DNA of 64,000 nucleotides from Legionella sheltonii. GTDB taxonomy: Bacteria > Pseudomonadota > Gammaproteobacteria > Legionellales > Legionellaceae. The notes beneath the pieces were generated by a model. It made no database searches. It was not told the origin of the DNA and saw nothing but the letters and a program-made list of their open reading frames with translations. A program made the translations under genes and the position numbers. The stretch covers positions 186,001 through 250,000 of the forward strand of contig NZ_JAPHOQ010000005.1 in the NCBI RefSeq assembly GCF_026191355.1. The letters are read 5' to 3'. Positions 1 through 9,500 of the stretch are shown one piece after another (the stretch's first letter is position 1; each line of letters starts with the position of its first letter).

Positions 1-173
1 TTGTATCAACCTCATTGGTTGATATAGGTAGCAATCTTCCTTTAGTGGTGCAATTCGTTGATACACCGGAAAAAGTGGATGCGGTATTACCTCAAGTAAA
101 AGAAATGGTTGGGAAACGTCTCATTATTCGTGAGCCTGTAGAAGTCGTGAATGGCTTTTATCCGGTCTCTTAA
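1..173 (+). CDS. DUF190 family protein, C-terminal part (truncated by window edge)
   Basis: The reading frame is open from the window edge (codons in phase with base 3) and stops at TAA 171-173, giving about 56 C-terminal residues. The segment 'PLVVQFVDTPEKVDAVLPQ' followed by 'LIIREPVEV' matches the end of DUF190 proteins, small PII-like ferredoxin-fold proteins often found beside CrcB fluoride channels. The start and any CrcB neighbour lie outside the window, so the role cannot be judged. The family call rests on this short C-terminal pattern only. Confidence 0.6.
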   Translation, partial: VSTSLVDIGSNLPLVVQFVDTPEKVDAVLPQVKEMVGKRLIIREPVEVVNGFYPVS

Positions 174-270
174 TCGCAACTAAAAAACGCCTATCAATCG
201 ATTCAATTTGATGCTGAGTCTCTTTTACAGCAGGGTACTCATTTGAGTGTATTTATCTTTCTTTACTCGA

Positions 271-316
271 TTTATTGTAAAAAATCTATTTATATACTAT
301 TATTATCTATAAATAG
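271..316 (+). promoter_or_regulatory. Promoter and candidate operator of the antitoxin-toxin operon
   Basis: A -10-like TATACT (293-298) lies 16 bp after a weak -35-like TTTATT (271-276). A perfect 9 bp inverted repeat, CTATTTATA (286-294) and TATAAATAG (308-316), overlaps the -10 and ends just before the GAGGT ribosome binding site of the antitoxin. Antitoxins of this class usually repress their own operon, so the repeat is a natural operator candidate. The repeat is seen directly; the function is inferred. Confidence 0.45.
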
Positions 317-327
317 AGGTAATAAGC

Positions 328-732
328 ATGAATCATTTACATTTAGCACCGTTTAATACATCACAAGATTTAAGTGAAGACGTTTTAAAACGTAATACTC
401 AGAACGTTATTGCCCTTTTTAAGCATTGGCAATTAAAAAATGAAGAAGAGTGTGAATTGTTAGGCGGCATAAGCCCTGCACAACTAGCTAAATTTAAGAA
501 GGGAACGGCTCATATATCGGGTAGAGATACAATGGAGCGAGTGGGCAATCTTTTAGGGATTCATAAAAATTTGAGAATTCTCTATCCATACAATCGAGAA
601 TTAGTCTATCAATGGATAAAAGGAAGAAATCAAAAGCTTCATAATCTTCGCCCTTTGGATGTGATGCTGGAGCAAGGTTATATTGGCATTGCTCAAATAA
701 GACGCCTTACTGATTTTTTGCGAGGCCAGTAA
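328..732 (+). CDS. Xre/MbcA/ParS-type antitoxin (DUF2384)
   Basis: This 134-residue protein is the likely antitoxin of a RES-domain toxin. The N-terminal half reads as a helix-turn-helix region (about residues 30-85, 'LLGGISPAQLAKFKKG'). The C-terminal half has the DUF2384 pattern: an aromatic/Gly-Arg-N segment, 'LRPLDVMLEQGY' and a final 'RRLTDFLRG' helix that normally contacts the toxin. ATG 328 follows GAGGT at a good distance. Only 2 bp separate it from the downstream RES gene, the usual antitoxin-toxin order. It is expected to bind the inverted repeat at 286-316 and to block the toxin by direct contact. High confidence from the combined pair. Confidence 0.87.
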   Translation: MNHLHLAPFNTSQDLSEDVLKRNTQNVIALFKHWQLKNEEECELLGGISPAQLAKFKKGTAHISGRDTMERVGNLLGIHKNLRILYPYNRELVYQWIKGRNQKLHNLRPLDVMLEQGYIGIAQIRRLTDFLRGQ

Positions 733-734
733 AC

Positions 735-1442
735 GTGTCTTTATTTGATACTGTCAGGGAATACTCACAAGATATTTTTAGAAATATAAGAGGAATAAAA
801 GTATCTCAAGATTTATTTGATGATCTCAGTAATGACCCTCTCAATTGGGAAGCAGCAAATACGATAGAAAGTCATACTCATCCGGTATTAACCCACCAAT
901 CTTTAATTCAACGTGCATTTGATTACAGTAAAAATGATTTTATTGATTATCCATTTGAAAACATAACAAGCTCTCGTTATAGCGATGGTTCAATGGCTTG
1001 CTGGTATGGTTCAGAAACATTAAATACAACCATTTATGAAACACGATATCATTTTGTTCAGGAAATTAAAGATTCCTGGGATATTTTTCAAAACCAAGAG
1101 ACCGTCATCATTGATAGGAGAGTGGCGAAAATTTATTGTCAGGGTTTAGGGCTTGACCTTACTGAAAAGAAAGAAGAATTCCCCTGGTTAATTGATCCAA
1201 ACAATTACACACCATGCCAAGAAATAGGGAGAAGAGTAGCTCAAGAAGGACATCCATTGTTAATTGTTCCCTCCGCGAGACAGCCACAAGGAGTTAATCT
1301 CGTGGTTTTTAATCCGAATGTACTTTCTAATCCAAGGGAATTTTGCAGATTACAATATGTGTTTGATGTAAAAAAAAGGAAAATTCAATGCATTCGAGGA
1401 GAAAATGAAGTTGTGCTTGAGCAAAGTGAGGTTGAGATTTAA
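735..1442 (+). CDS. RES-domain toxin (NAD+ phosphorylase family)
   Basis: This 235-residue protein carries the R-E-S residues that name the RES family: Arg81 (SSRYSDGS), Glu102 (YETRYH) and Ser180 (VPSAR). 'GVNLVVFNPNVL' then follows, as in family members. RES toxins such as MbcT degrade NAD+ by phosphorolysis or hydrolysis when not bound by the antitoxin. Translation starts at GTG 735, two bases after the antitoxin stop, so the two are probably translationally coupled. The toxin is full length with all signature residues, so it should be active if released. A divergent N-terminal 75 residues may hold the antitoxin-binding surface. Confidence 0.87.
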   Translation: MSLFDTVREYSQDIFRNIRGIKVSQDLFDDLSNDPLNWEAANTIESHTHPVLTHQSLIQRAFDYSKNDFIDYPFENITSSRYSDGSMACWYGSETLNTTIYETRYHFVQEIKDSWDIFQNQETVIIDRRVAKIYCQGLGLDLTEKKEEFPWLIDPNNYTPCQEIGRRVAQEGHPLLIVPSARQPQGVNLVVFNPNVLSNPREFCRLQYVFDVKKRKIQCIRGENEVVLEQSEVEI

Positions 1443-1460
1443 ATCCTAAGTTAGGAAGCT

Positions 1461-1483
1461 CCTCTTCCCATTTGTGGGAGGGG
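1461..1483. terminator. Hairpin after the RES toxin gene, repeat-derived
   Basis: An imperfect stem of CCTCTTCCCA and TGGGAGGGG with a TTTG loop begins 18 bp after the toxin stop codon. It lacks a clear T tract. It resembles the pyrimidine/purine hairpins at 15346, 19206 and 30537, so it may be a repeat reused as a terminator between this operon and the convergent gtrA gene. Confidence 0.4.
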
Positions 1484-1484
1484 T

Positions 1485-1563
1485 TGTCATCCCAGCATAG
1501 CGAGGGATTTCCATGCTGTAGCGCCGTGTTACGATAGGAGAGCCCGCGTTGCATTCGGGATGA
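1485..1563. repeat. Dispersed palindromic repeat fragment
   Basis: The stretch begins GTCATCCCAGCATAGCGAGG and ends with GGGATGATGG, so its ends are inverted. Related 'agcg(t/c)agcgag..gatctcc' strings occur near 9766, 19458, 33370 and 46762, always between genes. It looks like a degenerate, short non-coding repeat family. Confidence 0.45.
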
Positions 1564-1594
1564 TGGGGGTAGGGAATAAGGGGCCGTCATTAAT

Positions 1595-1984
1595 CTAACG
1601 GCAGGCCCAAAATCGAGATATCGTAAAGCTATACACTGAAACCAATCCCAAAACCAGAAATAAAGCAAACAAGTAATTTAAAGTCGTATAACGTAGAAGC
1701 AAGAAGTAAAGCATTTCATTAATGATTCCCGCAGAAGCGGCTACCAAAAAAAAATGGGGTAAACTTAAAATTTTTTCATCATGCAGTCGAGCAAAAGTAA
1801 GATATTTATGTCCTAAGAAACTGACATTAAAGGCAATTAAAAAGGCAAAAACATTGGCGGTGAGCGCTTGGATTTGCATGAAATTCACTAAATTGAATAC
1901 AACAAAGAGGTGGATTAAAGCCGCAGAGCCACCAATTGCCGCAAAATAAATCAGTCGATACCTTAATTTAAGTTGAGCTGTCAT
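1595..1984 (-). CDS. GtrA-family membrane protein
   Basis: From the ATG at 1984 this is a 129-residue protein with four hydrophobic segments and the GtrA pattern: an early 'YFAAIGGSAALIHL', a central 'AFNVSFLGHKYLTF' with the conserved His-Lys-x-x-Thr-Phe, and a C-terminal 'SFTISRFWAC'. GtrA proteins are thought to flip undecaprenyl-phosphate-linked sugars across the inner membrane. A GAGGA stands 11 bp before ATG 1984, which favours it over the upstream start at 2044. It overlaps the 3' end of the glycosyltransferase gene by 17 bp, so the two form an operon. Together they suggest glycosylation of surface polysaccharide or lipid from a polyprenyl carrier. Confidence 0.85.
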   Translation of the reverse strand: MTAQLKLRYRLIYFAAIGGSAALIHLFVVFNLVNFMQIQALTANVFAFLIAFNVSFLGHKYLTFARLHDEKILSLPHFFLVAASAGIINEMLYFLLLRYTTLNYLFALFLVLGLVSVYSFTISRFWACR

Positions 1985-2927
1985 CAAAGCTGGATTCCTC
2001 ATCAATAATGTAATGGGGTCTATGTTTGACTTCGTCAAAAACACGGCCTATGTATTCCCCCACTACGCCCAAGGCAAAAAGTTGTAAGCCGCCAAAAAAG
2101 GTAATTGTTGTGACTATGGTTGCCCAACCAGGAGTTTCTATACCAAATATCAGGGTGCTGATAATAATCCAAATCCCATAAAATATTGCAAGGGTTGCAA
2201 CGCTAATTCCACCAATAGCAATCATTCGTAATGGAAATGCAGTAAATGAAGTAATTCCTGTAATTGCCAAGTCCAAAAGCGAGTAAAAATTCCATTGTGA
2301 AGTACCTGTCTTTCGAGGTTGTACTTCAAAAGGAATAGCAACTTGCTTAAATCCAACCCAGCTGTATAAGCCCTTCATAAAACGATTTCGCTCAGGTAAT
2401 TTTTGTAGTGCTTTCACGATCTTGCGATCCAAAAGTCTGAAATCTCCGGCATTTGCAGGGATATTAATCCGATTGATTCGTGAAGTCAGTTGATAGAATG
2501 CTTTGGCACAGGTTCTTTTTAACCAAGATTCATTAGCACGATTTTGACGCACAGCGTAGACCATATCATAGCCCTCTTCCCATTTAGCAAGAAATTGGCT
2601 TAGAAGTTCCAGCGGATGTTGGAAGTCAGCATCCATTAGAATCACGGCATCGCCTTGGGCATAGTCAAGCCCGGCACTGATGGCATTTTCCTTGCCAAAA
2701 TTTCTACTAAAACGAATGCAGCGGAGCGGAAATTGTGTTCTTAATTGTTGAATAACTACTGGCGTATTGTCCTGGCTGCCATCATCCACAATAAGTATTT
2801 CATACGCGTAACCCAGTTTTTTTAGGGTATCAGTTAATGCCGTAATAAATTCGGCTATTCCTGCTTCTTCATTGTAAACTGGAACAACATAAGAGACGCG
2901 TTTTGTATGATTTATTGGTTTGGACAT
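1968..2927 (-). CDS. Polyprenyl-phosphate glycosyltransferase, GT2 family
   Basis: This GtrB/DPM1-like enzyme is expected to move a sugar from a nucleotide donor to a polyprenyl phosphate. The N-terminal catalytic domain has 'VSYVVPVYNEE', 'ILIVDDGSQDN' and the metal-binding 'LMDADFQHP'. Two hydrophobic segments near the C-terminus (about residues 205-290) anchor it in the membrane, with 'GEYIGRVFDEVKHRP' at the end as in the GtrB family. The start is uncertain: ATG 2927 puts the Rossmann strand at residue 10 and gives 319 residues, while an in-frame ATG at 3002 adds 25 atypical residues. Neither has a good ribosome binding site. It works with the overlapping gtrA gene downstream. Confidence 0.88.
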   Translation of the reverse strand: MSKPINHTKRVSYVVPVYNEEAGIAEFITALTDTLKKLGYAYEILIVDDGSQDNTPVVIQQLRTQFPLRCIRFSRNFGKENAISAGLDYAQGDAVILMDADFQHPLELLSQFLAKWEEGYDMVYAVRQNRANESWLKRTCAKAFYQLTSRINRINIPANAGDFRLLDRKIVKALQKLPERNRFMKGLYSWVGFKQVAIPFEVQPRKTGTSQWNFYSLLDLAITGITSFTAFPLRMIAIGGISVATLAIFYGIWIIISTLIFGIETPGWATIVTTITFFGGLQLFALGVVGEYIGRVFDEVKHRPHYIIDEESSFDDSST

Positions 2928-4537
2928 GTTGGGTTTAATTGGTAAACGGCTGCTGTAATAAACGCGTATATTAACCCGAATTGAAAATTCTCGTAAGTGC
3001 ATTTAAATTTTTTTTTATTAATAAGAAATAAGCTGATACTATGGGTATCCTATTTTTGTTTTAGCGTTATGAACCGATGAAGTACATTGATTTTGACGAA
3101 ATATGGGATACTAAGAAACAACCTATTTTTCTGGATGAAAAAGTTGCTAAATTTTTATTTAAGCAAAAAGAGGACATCAATTTTTTTGCCTCGCCCCTAG
3201 ATAGTCTTGTGCCAATAAAATCAAAATCAAAATTAAGTCTCTTTGAGAGTGCCCCCCATTTTCTTTTAGCCACAGTTTAGTTCTCTCCGGTAAAAATCAA
3301 TGGCATATTGTTGCTAACACCCACAGAGGGAAGGGCGGTTTTGGTTCGGTTCATGAATCAAAATATAAAATCGTGGTGACGCATGACCCTAAAAAGAAGC
3401 ATTATCAAGCGCAACTTGTCCCGGTTAGCGATGTGGTCAAAATACAAAGACCATCGAAGGAAACTTTCTATGCAGAGCTATTGAAAAGGACAGAAAAAGA
3501 AGCATTAAGACAAAAAAAGCATGGGGTCAATGTTATTGGTGTTGTTGGGGCAAAAGACAGGGTCATTACCATCCTTGAAGATTGTGGGACTAGCCTGGAT
3601 AAGCTATTGCCCTTTAGGCCCAGCTGCAATTATTCTTTTCAGTTTCGCTTGGAAGTCGCGGCCAGGATAGCCAGTGAAATGCTTTTATTACAACAAAAAG
3701 GCGTGGTGCACCGCGATCTTAAGCCCGCTAACATCTGTTATAAAAAATTGTCTCATGGACAATTTCAGATCATATTTATTGATTTTGGTTTGGCCGAAGA
3801 TATTGATTCAAAGAATAACCTAAAACCTTCAGGAACTCCTGCTTATATGGCCCCGGAGGTACTTCTTGGTGAGGGCAGCACTTATGAATCCGATATGTAT
3901 GCTTTCGCAGCCATATTAGCCGAGATCTTTGGGGCTAAAGATATTTTAAAAAATAAAGAGTCGGCGGCAACGTTGTACGAATTAGCCTCAGCAACTTATT
4001 GTCTAGATGGTCTTTTTACTGGTTATGATGTATCCGAAATTGATCCTTACCTTCTTGAAGACATAAAAACATTACTCTATCGTTTACAAAGTAAAAAACC
4101 TGCAGACCGCCCGAGGATTGATGAAGTCAATAAATTCCTTATTACTCTCCCCGCCAGGATGGATACCTATAAAAATTTTAGTGATAATTGGGCGAAGATG
4201 GTTGAATGCTTTAAGGAATTTGAAGGCTACCATCAGAAAATGAACTTGTTAGTGTCAAAACATGAATTAGTTCCATTTGGAGTGAACCCACTTTATGAAA
4301 ATAACATCTTGAATCACACATTTAATCGAGGGATGCTCCAAAAAAGAGCGGATATTTATATAGAAATTTCAAGATTTGCTTTACCTCAATCTCATTATGA
4401 ATTGGCGAAAAGATTAATTAAAGAAAATCGAAGGGCTGATTTTGAAGATCAAGATAATCCTTATCCTAATGTGGAAAAAGTGATTTACATGTTGCAGAAG
4501 GAAAACTTGAAATTTAAGAAAGCGATGGATAGTTTTA

Positions 4538-5547
4538 GGGCGTGTCCTCAATTTAAAGCCATTAATTGAACAGATTTATCGATTTGTAAATTCTTTTTGT
4601 TCATCATTCCACCAACCATTTATTTTGTCTTAATTTAAATCAAAAAAACAATTAAAATCCTGTAGACTTTTACTCCTGATGTGCGACTATTTTGCAAAAA
4701 ATTAGGGGCACATATGCCAAGACAAATACTCACTGATGAGATATGGATACAACTTGAAAAGACAATGCGATTTCACGGCTGCCATAAATGGAATAATGAT
4801 CGTAGTGTTATGGAGGCCATTTTATGGAAACTACGCACAGGAGCGCCATGGCGCGATATTCCGAAAGAATTATGTCCATGGAAAACAGCTTATAATCGCT
4901 TCAATCGGTGGGCTGCAAAAGGATTATGGGCAGATTTTTTTTTGATGTACGAGGCGAAATTGATACGGAATGGGTATTCACCGATGGAAGTTACGTCCGC
5001 GCTCACCAGCATGCGAGTGGATCTCGGCTTGGAGAAGAGCGAGCCATTGGTAAGTCTAGAGGTGGAGCTACTACAAAGATTCATATTGCAGCCGATGCGC
5101 ATGGAAATCCGATCGATTTTGAAATCACTGGGGGTCAAGTCCACGACTCCCAAGTTGCATGTAAAATAATAGAAAAAGTGGGCTCAGCAGATCATTTCAT
5201 AGGCGATAAAGGTTATGACTCGGAGGATATTCGAGAAGAGGCCAGAAGTGCGGGAATGAACCCTGTTATTCCTCGGAAAACAAACAGTAAAAAACCTAAC
5301 CCAGAGTTTGATTCATCTTTGTATAAATTACGCCATTTGGTGGAGAATCTTTTTGCTCGATTGAAACACTTTCGAAGTATTGCTACGCGCTTTGAAAAAT
5401 TGGCACGAAACTTCAAATCGATGCTTTTTTTAGCATGTTCGATAATTTGGCTTAAATTGAAATGAGAAATTGGTGTAATGATGAACAAAAAGAATTTACA
5501 AATCGACAAATCTGTTCAATTAATAGCTTTAAATTGAGGACACGCCC
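4538..5547 (+). mobile_element. IS5-family insertion sequence with 78 bp terminal inverted repeats
   Basis: The element is 1010 bp and is bordered by TA on each side (4536-4537 and 5548-5549), consistent with a TA target duplication. Its ends, 4538-4615 and 5470-5547, are inverted repeats of 78 bp with only three mismatches, beginning GGGCGTGTCCTC. This is much longer than the roughly 15-25 bp usual for the family. The single transposase is encoded in two overlapping frames. The near-perfect ends and clean target site suggest a recent insertion. It has interrupted a protein kinase gene. Confidence 0.92.
4714..5465 (+). CDS. IS5-family transposase made by frameshift (two ORFs)
   Basis: The first frame (4714-5169) starts at ATG 4714 after AGGGG and encodes the helix-turn-helix half ('LTDEIWIQLEK', 'GAPWRDIPKELCPWKTAYNRFNRW'). 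The second frame (4908-5465) encodes the DDE catalytic half, with 'VFTDGSYVRAHQ', 'IGDKGYDSEDI' and 'LVENLFARLKHFRSIATRFEK'. The frames cross at a run of nine T (4935-4943), where a -1 shift gives a continuous 250-residue protein in the order expected for the family. Two-frame transposases with a slippery run are normal for the IS427 group, so I read this as programmed frameshifting, although decay cannot be excluded. Confidence 0.85.
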
Positions 5548-6014
5548 TAATAACTGCGCTTGGAGCATTGTAGAGGGCAAACAGCTAGCAAAGAAATTTA
5601 TTAATACCAACAGCACGGGAATGAGAAAAATTGCCAGAATTTTGTGTTCTCAACTATCCCCTTTAGAACAATTGGAACAATTGAAACAAATTGGTCAGAC
5701 AAAGATTGAACCAGGATTGTTCTACTTTTTCAGCCATTCCAAGATTCTTGGTAAAGGTCGACATCAGAATATAGAGAAATTTTATCAAAAGCTTGCTCAA
5801 ATTGATCCGGAAAAAGAGGAAGCAGAGTATTGTGCCAGAGAGCAATTGGATGAAATCGTTCAATTTATCCAAAGCACAACAACCTTTACGCATTAAGCAC
5901 GCAGGAGTTGGAGCCCCGTAGGTCGCCTTGGCCGACAATTCTTTATGGGTTATTGCGCAGCAATATGCTGTTGGGCCAAGGACCAACCGGCATTCTCTCA
6001 CTAATGAGCTAGCC

Positions 6015-6383
6015 TTAAAACCGAGAGATTATAATGAAGAGCCACACCACAAGTGCGTTAACAATCGTAATAAAAACCGCTGCTGAACCCAGATCTTTGG
6101 CTTTTTTAGTTAAAGGGTTCCAGGCGCGATCAATTCGATTTAATGTGGTTTCTACCGCTGAATTCAATAATTCAGCTACCCATACTATGAGTAAGGTACT
6201 AATTAATAAAGCCCGTTCAACAGATGTTTTTCCTACAAAAAACGCTGTAGGGATGGCTATAATGCCAACGTACAATTCAAGGCGGAAAGCAAATTCGTCT
6301 TGAAAGGCTGCTTTTAAACCCGCAAAAGAATAAATGCTGGCTTCTTTTATTTTCAAAATGGCTTTAACTATAAAATGAAACAT
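6015..6383 (-). CDS. dgkA: Diacylglycerol kinase (DgkA type)
   Basis: This 122-residue integral membrane enzyme phosphorylates diacylglycerol, or undecaprenol in some bacteria, using ATP. It has the DgkA layout: an amphipathic N-terminus ('SFAGLKAAFQDEFAFRLE'), three transmembrane helices, and the signature 'AELLNSAVETTLNRIDRAW...KKAKDLGSAAV', which carries the catalytic Glu and metal-binding Glu residues. Length and order match E. coli DgkA throughout. It is a single gene transcribed away from the FAAL gene. In Gram-negative bacteria it recycles diacylglycerol released during periplasmic glucan or lipid A modification. Confidence 0.93.
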   Translation of the reverse strand: MFHFIVKAILKIKEASIYSFAGLKAAFQDEFAFRLELYVGIIAIPTAFFVGKTSVERALLISTLLIVWVAELLNSAVETTLNRIDRAWNPLTKKAKDLGSAAVFITIVNALVVWLFIIISRF

Positions 6384-6537
6384 TCAATTAATCCTACCGT
6401 CGTTTAAAATTTTTTTAGTTTGTCTGAGATCGCTGTACTTTTCAAATAGATATTCCATAATAAATTGCCTAAAAGAGTTTTTATGTACTTAGACAGCACT
6501 TCCAAAAAATTTTACAAGCAGTTCTTAGGGGTTGGGT

Positions 6538-9500
6538 ATGGGGGAAGGTTATACAAGTTTGGTCGATTTACTGGAAAAAAAAGCAGAAAACAAACCAGAT
6601 TTCCCGCTCTATACGTTCATAGACAGAAAAATACAGGAAAACAAGAGTCTGACGTATCGCGAGTTGGCAGGGCAAGCAAGAAAAATAGCAAGTATTTTAT
6701 TTGAAGAAGCAAAGCCTGGTGATCGTGTATTAATTATTTATCCACCGGGTTTGGATTTTATTGCTGCTTTTTTTGGTTGTTTGTATGCCGGGACCATTGC
6801 TGTGCCTTCTTATTCTCCGACTACCAAAGATTGGACTGAAAAGCTCCAACATATTATTAAAAACTCAGGAGCTCATGTTGTTTTAACCACTAAAGAGTTT
6901 GTGCAGCAAATCAAGAAACTAAAGGGCAAATATGGAAATTATGAAGCCATACGGTTTATCACGGTAGAAGATTGGATGAATGCAACGGATACATGGCATT
7001 CTCCATCACTTACAGAAAACCACCTCGCTTTTTTACAATACACTTCAGGGTCCACTGGGAAACCTAAAGGAGTCATGATCAGTCATGGTAATTTGCTGCA
7101 TAATTTGTTTGTAATCAAAAAAGCTACTCAGCTGACTGAAGAAGACATTAGTGTTTCTTGGTTACCTCATTTTCATGATATGGGACTTATTGGGGGGATA
7201 TTACAACCAGTTTTCAGTACCATCCCTGCCAAACTTATGTCGCCGTTGACTTTTTTACAACGTCCGGCAATTTGGTTAGAAACCCTATCGCACTATCGCG
7301 CTACGGCAACGGTAGCCCCCAATTTTGCTTATGATTTATGTGCCAGTGAAATCACTGAAGAAGAAAAAAGTCGATTGGATTTAAGCCGCTTGCACTTTGT
7401 CATGAGCGGAGCAGAGCCGATTCGCAAAGCAACGATTGATCGCTTTATTCAACGTTTTGCATCGTGTGGATTTTCGCCTGAGTTTTTTTATCCGTGTTAC
7501 GGACTTGCCGAATCGACATTGATGGTTACAGGAGGAAGACGCAAACAAGGAATAAGAAGTCAATGGGTCGATAAGAACACATTAAATCAAGGCAAAGTAA
7601 TTTATTGTGATGAAACACATCCTGATGCGCGTAGTTTGATAAACTGTGGACAGGTCATTGATCGTTGTACTCTTGCCATTGTTAATCCAGAGACCTTACA
7701 AGAATGTCCTGAAAAAGTGGTTGGTGAAATCTGGGTGGCAGGGGCGAGTGTTGCCCAAGGTTATTGGCAAGCACCTGAGGAAACAAGCCGTTCTTTTAAT
7801 GCGCGAATTGAGAATAGGGAGCCTTCTTTTTTACGCACAGGGGACTTGGGTTATCTGGATGAGGGGTCGCTGTATGTCACAGGACGTCTGAACGACCTGA
7901 TTATCATTCGCGGATGTAATTTTTACCCGCATGATTTGGAAGATACTGTTCATAGATGCCACCCTGATTTGCGCGAGCATTGTTGTGCTATTTTTTCGAT
8001 AGAAGAACATGAGCGTGAGTTATTGGTTATTGTCCAAGAAATTAAAAAGAACGTTCAGGCACCGAACTTTGAAGAAATCATCAGAACCCTACGCAGCACC
8101 CTACTGCAAAAACATGGGATTGATGCCGATGTTGTCGCGCTTGTTGGTCGTAATTCAGTTCCTAAAACAACTAGTGGAAAAACGCAACGTCTATTATGTA
8201 AGAAAAAATATTTGGAAGAGGATTTAGATTTTCTCTGTATTGATAAGATTGTTTCGCATGAAGCAAAGGAACAGGTCAAGGAGGTTACCGGTTCAGAGAT
8301 TACCCAGCGGCTCAACTCGATCTTTAATAATGATCTTACGGTCTTAGATAAAGAAAAAAAATTAAGTGAGTTAGGATTGAACTCTGTAAAGCTGGCCCAG
8401 TTGCATGAGACCCTTTCAACCCACTCGGGTAAAGACATATCCATTGAATTTTTACTTGCGGATCCTTGTCTGTGCGACATTATAGACTTATTGCATACGG
8501 GAAAAACAGAAAGAAGGCTTGAGCTGACCTCAGTCGATCTAGCCGCAGAGTTTCATCAATATAAAAACATCGTCCCGCACATCACTAGTTCGTCCAAATC
8601 CATGCCCCAACATGTATTAATAACCGGGGCAACAGGCTTTTTAGGCGCTTATTTACTGCGAGAGTTATTGACCCATACCAACTGGCGCATTACTTGCCTT
8701 GTTCAAGCCAATTCCCTCGCTGCAGGAATGAGCCGTGTGATTAAAAACATGGAGGATTATGGCCTATGGGATTCAGTTTTTCATGAGCGGATTAAAGTCG
8801 TATTAGGTAATTTGGAAAAAAACAACTTAGGCCTTTTCAGACAGGATTGGGAATATTTGGCCGATACGGTCGATCTTATTATTCATGGAGCTGCGGTACT
8901 TAACTTTATCTATCCTTATCAAAAATTGATGGCGAGTAATGTCCTTGGCACGAAACAACTCATCAAATTAGCGGGTTATAAAAGGTTGAAGGCATTACAT
9001 TATATTTCCACCGTAGGTTATTTTATGTCCGCTGATTTGGCAGAGGATGTAGTGATTTGCGAACAATCGGAGCTTACACCTGAAGACGGAATTTATGGCG
9101 GTTATAATCAAACAAAATGGTTGGCAGAGCGGTTGGTCGTTCACGCTCGTAGCTACAATATTCCAACGATAGTCTACCGACCAAGCCTGATCACTGGGGA
9201 AAGCCAAACGGGATACTGGAACCATGAAGATGTAGTATGTCGGATACTCAAAGGTTGTATCGAATTGGAGGCGAGGCCTACTCTTGATGTGCGCTTCAAT
9301 TTTGTCCCTGTCGATTATGTGGCCAAGGCAATTACTCATTTTACCATGGAAAAACCCTATCACGCTGATACGTATCACTTAATAAATCCACACGAAGTCG
9401 AGGTAGCGCAATTATTTGGATATATTCAAGCAAAAGGTTTTAAGATAAAGGAGATCGCCTATCCTGATTGGGAACAAATGATTCAACACCATAGTAGCCA

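Larger units (their letters stand above)
3077..5896 (+). pseudogene. Ser/Thr protein kinase effector-like gene, frameshifted and IS-interrupted
   Basis: The gene is in three parts. 3077-3257 encodes the N-terminus and then runs off frame at a C6 tract (3252-3257). Restoring one C joins it to a frame holding the Gly-rich loop GKGGFGSV (about 3331-3354), the catalytic HRDLKPANIC, DFGLAE and AYMAPEVL, so a complete protein kinase domain is present. At 4537 the frame is broken by an IS5-type element. Deleting 4538-5549 rejoins 'MDSF' to 'NNCAWS' in the same frame and runs to TAA 5894-5896. The repaired product would be about 602 residues. Eukaryote-like kinases (LegK proteins) are known Legionella effectors. 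The kinase part (from GTG 3373 to 4569) might still be made, but it would lack most of the glycine loop and has an IS-encoded tail. Confidence 0.88.

Noticed and set aside
1327..1668. ORF on the minus strand across the RES toxin 3' end and repeat
   Set aside because: It overlaps the toxin gene in antisense, has no ribosome binding site and runs through repeat sequence.
4681..4713. Upstream GTG start for the IS transposase
   Set aside because: ATG 4714 has a good AGGGG and starts the conserved 'MPRQILTDEIW' block; the GTG adds an unrelated N-terminus.
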